From: Lateolabrax maculatus
Lineage: Eukaryota; Chordata; Actinopteri; Acropomatiformes; Lateolabracidae
Assembly (NCBI GenBank): GCA_031216445.1
Contig: CM062218.1
Coordinates: 21,365,501-21,429,500 of the forward strand
Direction: 5' to 3'
DNA length: 64,000 nucleotides
Shown: piece by piece, positions 25,435 to 36,750 of the stretch
Layout of the letters: every line of letters begins with the position of its first letter
How positions within the stretch are numbered: the stretch's first letter is position 1
The notes under the pieces: model-generated
The model's input: only the letters and a program-made list of their open reading frames with translations
What the model was told of the DNA's origin: nothing
The model's database searches: none
Program-made: the position numbers and the translations under genes

Positions 25435-27105
25435 TCGGTATCCCAGAGTTCCTTCCAAAACAGTGATTGAGGGCCTGGTCCTACTGCATCCACTGTCCCT
25501 GACAGGCGAGCCCTTTTGGCAATGATGGACCAGAATATTTTCCCTTCTACGTTTATCAGGGAAATCTCTCGAAACTGGTCATGTCCTGCCGAGTTCAATT
25601 ATTTGGTAACAAAGCAGCACTCAGCGAGTATCCAGAGCCATGGCTCCTGTTTCTTCTTCCATAGTGTCTGTAAAAGCTTTGATAACCTTTTCAGTAGCTG
25701 GGGGCAGTTTTTGTGTTACTTTGTGGTCCTGGAGCAAATTCAGTTCCTCATTATTACTGTAAAAGCACAGTGGGGTGAGAAATGTTAATTAAGCTATTTG
25801 AGTGGCTATTCTGCAACTGTTCCAGCTCCAGCATATGCAAGAGCAACACAACTGCTAACTCAATTGTACATAGTAATAACACAGCAATACTGAGACACAG
25901 GTGGCCCATGTAAAGACTTGTGTACATCAGCTGCCAGCTTCACGTAATGTGATGCGACATGCTCATTCTCCTCTTTGCCACACTCTATTTCATTTGATTT
26001 CACAGCCAGTGGCTGCCATTTTCGCATGTATGCAGCTCCGTGAGGCCGCTCAAGCTCTGTGCATCGATTTTACTGCTTCCTTGCGTAGGATGGTTCATGT
26101 CTGCTATGCTCTTTGCGGGTGGATTTTTTTCCCCCAAAGCAACCAGAATCCTGTGCAGCACTCTGTAGGTCTACTGTATCTACTATGCATACTGTTGAAC
26201 TTCAGTCTATACCATATTTCAATGGCATCTTGTTACACTTAAAACCAGCAACAGGTCCACTTGTCCTACAGTTCAGTTCATGACAGAATACCCACAAAAT
26301 GAATGGCTGAGCTCCTGTCGGCCTCAAGGGTACTTTTAGATCACTGCTTATAGTTGAACATTTCACAGCTCAATACCCAGACTGAGACTCCTGACAATGT
26401 CGAGCTGAGCCTCACGGGGTTACCTAGCTCAACTGAACATTTTCTTGACATATTTCAAACTTCACACAACTTGTAACACCAACACAATAACTTACAATTA
26501 GCCTGTACAATATCAATTCCACAAACGCAGCGACACCGGTAGTTTGCATGTCACCCTCTTGGGGTCGTCCTTTACCATCTTGAACTGATCCCACACTTTG
26601 GATTTCATGCCCGACATATAATTATCTGTAAATAACTATCTAATAACCGCAGGGAACACTTGTGTAAATGCTAATGTCTGCCTGTGACTGACTGAGTAAC
26701 TGAGTGTCAATTCCAGGCTGTCCTTTAAATTTAAATGACCTCTAGCGCTTTATACACGGTCCTGTCATATTGGAATATGACCTTATTTTGACAAGCCAAA
26801 GCTCCCGAATGGACTTTGAGTTATGTGTTTTTTTTTCCTGTGATCAACCAACCAATGAACACTTGGTCGATTAAGACTCTTTTCATCAACTAATGTTTGG
26901 TCAACAATTAGGAGGCATCGCTACTGCTCTGCACAGTTGTTCTTTCCAAAGGCCAGCCCACACTGAGTCGATAAAGCATTTCACTTTTCAAGGTTACAAG
27001 GTACAAGGATATAAGGTTGACTTATTGTCATTAGATATAGTCCCATTTTGCTATTTCAGAAAAATAATAATTATTGATGATGGAGTGTGGAGGATGAGTT
27101 GAGAA
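25435..27105. other. No gene seen
   Basis: Several short ORFs without recognisable domains. No RNA gene or clear repeat seen. Confidence 0.45.
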
Positions 27106-28300
27106 GTGTCACAGCCTGAGGAAAGAAGCTGCTCTGTAGTCTGGTGGTGCGACAGCGGATACTTCTTTCAGACGGCAGCAAGGTGAACAGGCTGTTGCTG
27201 GGGTGGGTTTGGTCTTTTAATATCATTTGGGCTCTGCACAGGCCCTTCACCTCACTGATGGTCAGTAGATGGGTACCAGTGATACACTGGAACTTGGTGT
27301 GGATGTGATGAGAGTTGACTATGACAGGTTCTCTCTGATGTTGATTCTAATGAACTTAAAACTGTACCCATGCTCCACCTCAGTTCCACTGATGTAGAAA
27401 GGGATGTGTGTCTTCACCTCCTTTTTCTAAAATCAATGATCAGCTGGTTTGGTTTATCTGACACTGAGCAGCAGGTTGTTCTCTGGGCTCCACTCTGCGA
27501 GGCTGTTGATTCCCTCCCCTTCTCATCATGGTTTGTAATCCGGCCAATGACAGTGGTGTCGTCCGCAAACCTCACAACAAAGTTCTCTTCATCTCGGGCG
27601 TTGCAGTTGTAGGTGTACAGCGTGAACATGAGGGGGCTGGGCACACAGCCCTGGGGGGCTCTGTTATTCCACACTAGAGTGGAGGAGGTGTGACTGCCAG
27701 TCCGGCATGTCTGGGGTCTGTTTGTGAGGAAGTCCAATATCCAGTTGCAGAGTGAATTACTCAATCCCAGAGTCCTAAATTTGTCGATCAGTTTTAATGG
27801 GGGAGATTGAATTCTGAACTGAAATCAACAAACAGCTCTCTGGTGTAGGTGTAGTTACCCTCAAGATGTGTGAAGACTGAGTGCAGGGCAGTGGCGATGG
27901 CATCCTCTGTGGATCTGTTGGTTCTGAAAAGCAATCTGGTGAGGGTCCAGGCTGGGATGTTATGCTGGAGAACCAGTTTCTCAAAGATCCTCCTCAGAAT
28001 GGGGGCGAGTGCCACAGGGAGGTTGTTGTCTAGACAACTGCAGACCTATTAGGTGCAGGGACGATGGTGACTGTCTTGAAGCAGGTGGGAAAACGTGCCT
28101 GTGACAGTGATGTGTCAAAGATGTCGGTGAAGACATCACCTATGCCGTTGGCACATGTTTTTAGTACACAGCCGGGTGTGTTATCAGGCCCAGCAGCTTT
28201 GCTCATATTCACTCTCATCAGAGTTTTTCTTACATCTGCTGTGGATACTGACAGTGGTGCTCTGGAGAAGTGGTCCTTCCAGAAGTGAGCCACAATCAGC
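27106..28300 (-). mobile_element. LINE (L2/CR1-like) reverse transcriptase remnant, second copy
   Basis: Minus-strand translation in order from 28293: VRKTLMRVNMSKAAGPDNTP and GCVLKTCANGIGDVFTDIF; then RTNRSTEDAIATALHSVFTHL; ELFVDFSSEFN; SLCNWILDFLTNRPQTCR; RAPQGCVPSPLMFTL; and the catalytic VVRFADDTTVIG (27558-27569). This is the finger-palm region of a non-LTR reverse transcriptase with the FADD box intact. The reading frame is broken into several pieces by frameshifts, so it is a dead copy. It has the same orientation as the copy at 1-560. Confidence 0.92.
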
Positions 28301-28964
28301 TGTGAAACTGTCTACCATCACTTCTCCTAAAACCCATGTTTTAATGGAATACTTCTTTTTAACTCCCTAAATCAATGTAATAAGAGTTAGCAGGTTAGGT
28401 CTATTGAGATTAAGGGTATTTCCCCAGGGCAGCTTCCAATAAACTAACACAATACAAGGATAATAAATAAATAAAACAAATACAATTTTGTAAAATATTG
28501 CACAAAATCACAAAAAAAACAAGATTATTATTTTTTTGATCAATCAAAAACATATTAAACCCCGGGTATATAAAGTGAAATATTGCTTTGAGTTTGAAAA
28601 AAAAAAAAAACAAATTCAAGGCTTCAGAAAAACCAAGGGAAAAAAAAAAGATTAATTGTATGTAAAATAATACCCTCTAGGTGGCACTGTTGACTACCTC
28701 ATTTCCCAAGAGAGTAGAGCACTCTTTCCTCTCTGATCACTGTGTTTGTATACTGTGTGCTCATACGTCCTATTTGAATTCCTTCAGTAGATATTATCAG
28801 AGGAGTGTAGACATTTGCCAGTCTTTTGCAAGTCTTCATTCATCATATACTGGTTGAATTCAGTTTGATATTTCCTAATTAATATTACCAGTATTCCTGT
28901 TGGTATAAGTAACTGTAGTGAGAGGCATATATGTATAAAGAGACGAGGACGTAATTTTAAGTAC
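28301..28964. other. No gene seen; AT-rich, with A/T runs
   Basis: Poly(A) tracts near 28598-28651 and low complexity. It ends where CpG density rises at the sept7 promoter. Confidence 0.6.
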
Positions 28965-29139
28965 CTAAAATCTCGCGATGTGTCGCAGCCGGTATTCTCC
29001 AAGGCGAACTTACGCTTTTTGCTTTGACGTAATCGCGTCAATCGCCATTACGTCCAATAATGTGCGTATCCCACTCAGTAGGTGCAACCGTCCAACTACT
29101 ACAACTTCACGGAGTTGAGCGCTGAGTTTGTGAGAGGGA
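28965..29139 (+). promoter_or_regulatory. sept7: sept7 promoter and 5' UTR, CpG-rich
   Basis: CpG frequency rises sharply compared with the flanks. TCTCGCGA at 28971-28978 is the core of a motif seen in TATA-less housekeeping promoters. TGACGTAA at 29025-29032 is a CRE/ATF-like site; the wider 29025-29040 stretch ends GCGTCA, making a near-palindrome. TTACGTC at 29048-29054 is a second, reverse half-site, and CCAAT lies at 29054-29058. No TATA box is obvious. The transcription start is not determined. CpG richness continues to about 29560, into intron 1. Confidence 0.7.
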
Positions 29140-29194
29140 ATGTCAAGCGGAGAAACATTGGTTGGTGAAGGAGACGGGAACGGCGGCATAATGG
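29140..29194 (+). CDS. sept7: sept7 exon 1 (residues 1-18 plus one base)
   Basis: Encodes [18 protein letters not shown] and one base of the next codon. The ATG has G at -3, and an in-frame TGA lies nine bases upstream (29131-29133), fixing the start. Donor GTGAGT at 29195. This N-terminus is the least conserved part of the family. Confidence 0.9.
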
Positions 29195-32100
29195 GTGAGT
29201 TTTCTTCGATTTTGAAATATCCCCCGCTCTCTTCCGTGTGTAAAGTTGACCCAAGTCTGCCGTTAACCTTCTGAATTGTTGATCTTTGCCTAGCGGCGGT
29301 TTTTTCTATGTGAGCGAAACCAAGTTCTTGGAAACGAAGCGAGAAACCGCTCGGTAACACTCACTCCGTGTTTAACGTTAGCCTAGCTCCGGGTATCTGC
29401 TCTCACCGGGACATGTCACGCCAAACCTCGTGTAAAAATCCCAAAAATGGTAGTTTAATGTCTCGTTACTTTTTCGTGCGGCGTAGCTACACACCTAGGA
29501 AATAGTTGTGGTCTTCCGGTAAGTCTGCTGTGTAACGTTAACCTTGGCACTTCTTTTACAAGTAAAGTGAACCTCGTTCACGCTGGTCGCTACAGCCCAC
29601 CATGCTGTGTTATGGTCAAACTTAAGGTTATTGTTCACATTAGGGGAATTATAGGTCAGGCTTCAGAAAACCATGCCTAAAAGTTGAAATGCCGTTGAGT
29701 TCACGTTAAACGTTCTAGTACAGCACTATCTTCAGATTTATGAATGGAGTTTGGCTTGGAGGTCGTTAAATACCATTTAGTTAAATATTTCACGGTATCA
29801 TTTTAACGATAGAGCCGAAAGTCAGTTGGTTTACGCGTTAGCCCGGCCATTTCCTGTGTTTTTGTCATGAAGAAGCAACGTAGCCACAGGAGGAGTGTAG
29901 ACTGTCTGCTGCTGCAATCGCGCCCCGCCACAAATATCTGAAAGCGTTAGACTGTTCACATTGTTCACCAAAAATGCGACTGAGCAGCTGAGAGCGTGAG
30001 TGAAAAACGAGCCTCATAGGTTAGTCTGTAATACAGAAGTCACAAAACTTGTCGTCTGTGTTGCGGGGTACATTACCCAGATCATCTCCATCCACAGCCA
30101 CACAAATCATTTCAATATGCATATAGACCGACAACGTTATTGATTTCAGACTGTGATATTGTGACATGTTTGGTGTTACGTGCCTGGGCATCAAATCTAA
30201 TAGGATGTGGTGTCTATAACGAAGCACGGTATATAGTTGCTGCAGTTTACCCTACCATTCAGAGGAGAAGATGAAGTACATTTTGCATGCAGGAACTAAA
30301 CAAATAAGGCCGTCATGAGAATACAGTTGGTGGTATCCTGCAGTCAGGGCCAAGAGGCATGTTTCCCGTGCTGTTGCATAGTGGCAATGACATAGCACAG
30401 ATGGGCAGGTCAGGCATTCAGACAGACAGAGAGTGTCAGATGGCGTGGCAGTCAAATACCAGGGGGACGTCTGTGATGACCGAGCTGTGTGTGCCTGTGC
30501 TCTCAGTTTGTTCAGGTGTTAGTGTAATAGAGTTCAGCCTAGTACTCTCTAAGGGCATGCGTGGGGGACTGGCTACGTTATTATCTTTTCTGTCTATACA
30601 GTGAGAGGCACGTACATGGCCAGTTTCAGATTTGTAAGTCACATCACAGGTCTAAATTAAATTGTCCTCATCTTTAAAGTGATGTTAACAAAAAAGACAC
30701 ATGCACAGAGTAGCTAAGACAAAGGGTCACATCTGTTTTTTGCACATGTGGTCTAGCTGTGACCACTTTATCTCTCTATAAATATAGATGAAGTCTTCAA
30801 TTTCTCTTGCTCTATTGCAAATAGAGAATGACGTGTTATCAATGCAATGCTGTCAGCTTCAGTATACTCCAATGTGTGTATTGAATTGGCTGTAAATTGT
30901 ATATGGGCTCAGGTGCATGACATCACATCTGATTTTATCATCCACAGACTCATGTGATGGAGATTAGATTTTGAAAAATCACAGATGAGACAAACACTAG
31001 ATCTATCCAAGGATGCATGGTGTTGTGAAATTTATAGAAACTGTGTCATGTGAATAATTTAATTTATATATTATGATAAAATGGATATTGTGGGGATTAT
31101 TTGCACAAGTTGTATTATTTATCATGAAATATGCAGACTGTGCTATAGATAATTTGCCTAATAGAAATCAAGATAAACAGGATCTGAACTTTTTAATGAG
31201 TCAGTGTGCATCATGGCCAAATACACTTACCCCAGTGATATAATCAAAACATACATGTAGTCTGGAATTCAGGCAATGCTGCAGTGTGGACTCAATGGCG
31301 CCGTAGCGTGTGAGATGCTGAGCAACATCTGTTCATGTGACAAGTTCACTGCACATGTGTAGGGAGGATGGACATTGCATGCTGGGCGCCATGCTACTGA
31401 GTTACCACGGAGCAACATGCTCACAATGATCTGAACATGTGACTGAAAGGTGCACAGCACATAAGACAGAAACCTGTACAGTGCAGGGCTGCCATTAAGC
31501 TGAACTCTCTTTCAAGATCAATATCTAAAACTGCCTACTATTGAATATTTTCCAAATTGTTACTTGTGCTCCACTTTCAGACACTACTCTTCACTAACAT
31601 ATACTGATAGTGTTCCACTCTTGTTTTAGTCTCGTGCCAAATTGTAGTGGTATGTCAGTCTTGTTCTACAGGCCCATACTACTTACATAGAATAAATAAA
31701 AATGACATTCTGACATAATACCCATTGGCATATCTTTGTCCCATACACGGCTGATAATTATCCACAGCTAGTCCCTCTAGTTTAGCTGCCAGAAAAGTAG
31801 CATTCATCACATCAGAAACAGTTGCCTACGTAACACCTTGTCATGTGATGAAAGTGGACGGCCAATGTTCTTATAGCTAAGGCTTGGAGACTATAGGTTG
31901 AAATGACTGAAATCCCCCTTCAACATTTTGTATAGAAAGGGGGGTGAATAAAATAATAAGCTCAAACTAGACATTTTATAGGAATTTGCTGTACACACGC
32001 TCTTTCAAACTCCATCTATTCCCATGTGAGGGGGAAAATAGTTCGGGACTTTTTTCATACACAGTGCGAATGCAGCCAAGTTGTATCAACAGAAGTTTGG

Positions 32101-35100
32101 AGGAATAACATTGTGGGATGATGCGTGAAACGTCTGAGCTCTCCTAAGGTCGTGGGAAGGGGTTTGTCAAAAAGCATTGGTATCCTCTCTGCTGTTGAAT
32201 TTGTACTGAGTGCTCAGAGTCCTGCCTCTGGTCTGGTTGGACCTCCTTGTAACCCCAGCTTCCTGGAGGCTCACCACATTGTTTCCGGTAGTTGAGCAAA
32301 CAGCAGAGTGCACCATGCATTTTTCTGCCTATGACTGTCGCATTGCCTTCCTGCTGTGATTTTATTTGTTGGTTCTCTTTTAGAGAATGGAACCTTTTCC
32401 ACCTTTGACAATGGTACCTCAGTTATTTAAAGAATGCTGAATGAATCCCTGCTTTCCTTTGGTTAACACCCCTAATATGTCAGCAAGTAGTAAGACATTG
32501 TTTGCTTATGTTTTACATTGATTTTGTGTAATGCAACTGCAGGTACCACAAACAAGATGCCTCAATTCTCGTTTCTGTGATGACAGTGTAGAACTGAATA
32601 GACTCCATAGTAAGATAATTTGTCTGCCAGTAACTGAAAGTTGATGCGCCAAATTTGTGTGCATGCGGGGTTACAGTTTGGCTGACAGATTGGAACCTGG
32701 TCCAGTGTACGTGACACCTCTCCTGTAGATAAAAGCACCATACCCAAAAAGAATCTGAATACAGCAGCGCGGTTGCTGCTGTTTTTTGTGGAACATATGT
32801 GAAAGTACACAGTGTTGCACACATTTTCACTTAAATGTCCTGTCATGAGTTTCACAGTGTTTTGTGTATAATATGTCTCCCTTCACATTAGGGATGAGGT
32901 TAGGTTTGCAGCCTTTTGCACAAATCTTTTTTCAGGCTGAATGTTTGACTGCTCTGCTGTTCGTCAACTGTCTCCAACACAGGAAGCAGTAGGGAGAGGG
33001 CACAGGGATGTTAACCAGCAGGCCGTTAGTCTGTCAGAAATGTTTGTGTGTGTGTGTAGTTACAGTGAGACCAGTGTGACGAGTGGAGGATGCATCTTCT
33101 TAAGCGTTCAGATTAACCAGTGACAGCTTGAATAAATACACAGGTCATAACTGCTTGATGATACTGTACAGTTACTCTACTGTAGGTCTGACTTTGTTGA
33201 CCCATAGTACAGTAGTAATGTGATGTGCTAACAGTCTGTTTCACTAAAGCTTACTAAGAATCTGACTCTCGTCTTTAACAGTATTAGGATATTCTCCCAG
33301 AAACTTGATCAGCTGAGGTGTTTAGTGTGGCAGTCTAGTTTATCTGGTTTCGAAAAATGTATGTCAATCTGGCGAATGCAAAGCTTAAAACGTATTTCAC
33401 CCCTCACTCAATGACATTTTTGCTGAAGTATTCCTCAAACAGTATTATCTAATTGTTATTGATTGAACCCTTTGCCTCTAATATATCCCAACTGGAAAAA
33501 ATACAAATTTTCCTGACATTGCTGCAAGAGCACAGCTGATACTAAATTTCTGTTTTTTAACAAAAACACAAACAGTACATACTTATCGGCAGGCACTTAT
33601 CAGCTGAGTCATATATGCTGATACCAGTAAATTAGCATCTGCACATACACTCAGGTGTCAGTTTATTAGGTACACCTAGCTAAAACTAAGGTTATAATGT
33701 TTACATTTTTCTTGGAAGAGAGGTGGGGATTCAACAGTGTGGGCGTTTTGGAGGATGTAGGATCCATGGGCACATTGCTAACATGCCCTGCTAATACTAG
33801 CATATGCCAATGAATGTTTGTCCCCACTTGGATTGTTTCCTTTTGAATATTTTTTTAAGTAAACCCAAGGAGTGAAAAGCTGATGTAGCTGCTGCTATAA
33901 CATTTAACTAAAGCCTTATAATAGTGGATGTTTCAAGTCTGTTAACTGGCAAATAGAGACGTATAAAAAAAGACTTGTTCTCCAGATTCATAGTACATCT
34001 GTTTTATGCCTTTTCTAGGTGTGTCCATTGTGCCTAAAGTAACTCAGTGGGCTGGATTGACATGTCCTGTCTTCATTTATATTGTTGAAATTATTCATTA
34101 GTCTACCAAGAGTAGTTTTTTTGAGGTGTCCTTTTACTGATTTTGGTCTCTGGTTCTCTTTTCTCTGGTTTTGTTCCTGCCTTGTGGACCCACCATCTTT
34201 GACTGCTGCCTTCCCACGTTCATTTTTGTCATCTTGACAATCTGTCTGCTCTCCAACCCAGCTGTAAGTACTCTGCTTATTTATCATCAGCCCACAGGGC
34301 CTCTGGTCCTTTTAGATTGTAGTACAAATGACTCTCATAAAATCCATTGTTCTTGTAATACATTTTTTCCCTTTAAAAAAAAAAACAACAAATTGTGTCA
34401 TTTGAATCTAGACATACCTATAGCCTAAATAAAGTTAAAATTATTTGAAATGTGCAGTTTAATTTTTAAAGTAATAATAATGTAAAATAATTTGAACTCA
34501 ACTGTTAAATACATATATGAAAAGTTGCATTTGTAATTAGGGAACCTAAAAATACTTTATAGCACTCTGTTCCCACTCAGACTTACATTTGAATGTGAAA
34601 GTAGCCTTTGTACGCTGTATATCTAATTTTATCTTTACTTAACAATGTTTAATCAGAAATCAGCTGTGTATTCAGGCACAGTGCATTTGTTTTGCTTTGG
34701 TGACACCAAACTAGTATGAAGTGCTTTCTGACAACTTAGCCGGCCAATGCTACAACCTGCCACAATCTGTGCTCATTTTCCAGTCTAGTCTTGTGGCCAC
34801 TGGGGAAACATATCAGCTATGTTTATTTTTGATCCACAGCAACAGAAGAACCTGGAGGGCTATGTGGGCTTTGCAAATCTTCCCAACCAAGTTTACAGAA
34901 AATCTGTGAAGAGAGGTTTTGAGTTCACACTCATGGTTGTGGGTGAGTAATTCTCTTTTAGCACCTTTTTACATCCTTGCCTCTCCTCCGTCTATGACAC
35001 AATCGGGCATTCATCACCAAGTGAGCTACAGTTTCTCAATCTGTTTGCTCACTCAAGTGTGACGGTCTTAAAAGATGTTGATACATCTACACACTACTTT

Positions 35101-36716
35101 TAAATCTGTGTCTGTGTGAGAACTTGGAGCTCTTACTGTACATGTTCATGTGTCGAGCAGTATTGAGTTTCACAGAAAACGTCGTGGCTGAAAGCGCTAG
35201 CAGCTGGCTGCCCAAACGCATTAGAGATGGTTTTGGTTGAGGAGGATAAGTTGCACGTAAAACAAGGCTCCGGGAAACCACATTTAAAACAAATGTTTGC
35301 CGTTCAGCAGTAGAGGCAACCCACTACTGCTGCGTGTGTGTGTATGTGTGGCTTGTGTCTCTTGGATTGTGTGGTGGGAGGAGGTTTCCTGTCATTCCAT
35401 TCATGCAGCCAAAGTTAAAGCCTGAGCAGCTGATTCGAAGGGAGGCGCACCCATAGGACCCTTCCTTTCTCCGCTACATGGTGTCCAGAGGCACCTGAGC
35501 AGGAAGCAGCTATGAATGCTTGCATGATGTCACATCCCGTCCCCTGGGTTCACAGCTTACAGTGCCCACCTCCCTTCAGAGCTAAAGAGCCATGGCATGG
35601 AAGTCAGATTACCCTCCTCCCCTCTGGCTTCGTTCATCTAGTCACGCCCTGGAGTTTCCCCCTGCTGTGCACTCTCAGTAAAGAGACTTTTGTGTGCAGT
35701 ATGTAATTAGAATAGCAGGGTAAATGCTTGTCATGCTGGAGTAGATGAAGCATCACATAGTATGTGCTTTTCTTAAATTTTTATGGGGTTGATAGTAGTG
35801 TTGTAAAACACATTTACCCACTGGGGACCCACCGGTTATGGAATTCATGGGATATGAATGAAATTTCTGCAGACACAAAGAAACACTTGTGAAGTTTTGG
35901 AATTTATATTATAACTTTATAAACAGGTTTGTTTTCACTGTATTTTAGTGCTTACTATTATTAGACATTACACCATTTAATATAAATAGGAAACCAGGCT
36001 GCTCACACCCCTTCAGAAAGTAGGAACATAGCAGGAATGAATGCAATTTATTTTGGTTTCTTTATGGGCATGTACCACATACACAACTAGTACACACCCA
36101 ATGCCCACCCATCATTGAGCTTGTTAGGGAATTATGTCTGCATTGTAGCATGCATGACAAACTACTGGGTAAAGGGTCTGAATAGGGAATCTGTAAATGG
36201 GTACATACTAAAATTAACAAATTATACAAAGATACACACAAACACAAAAAATACTAAATTCCTGGGTTTCCCTTTGATGTTGTAACAAGTGTTGTCAAAA
36301 TAATTAAAGATCTCAGTTCACCACTGTGAAAGCGGTTGGCAAATCAATAGATCTCTAGTGAATGATAATGCATTTCTTAGCTGCCAATAGCACTAGATCG
36401 ATGTACATTTTATAATGTGAACCATCCTGTCTTCTGTTACCTAATAACAAACTCCAGGATTGAGCCAACTATCATGATGTGTCCACAGGGATCAAATATC
36501 AACAACAGATATCCAAAATAAGAAGTAGCGGTGTGTGTATGTGTGTGTACATACATACATACATTAGGGGTGGGCAATATGGCCCTAAAATAATATCCCA
36601 ATATTTCAGGGTGTTTTTGCGATAACGATATTCTTGACAATATAACAAAATACTGAAAAGTATTATATTAATTACAAAAACATACAATGGCAAAAAAATA
36701 ACAAGTGATCTTTCAG

Positions 36717-36750
<34 letters not shown>

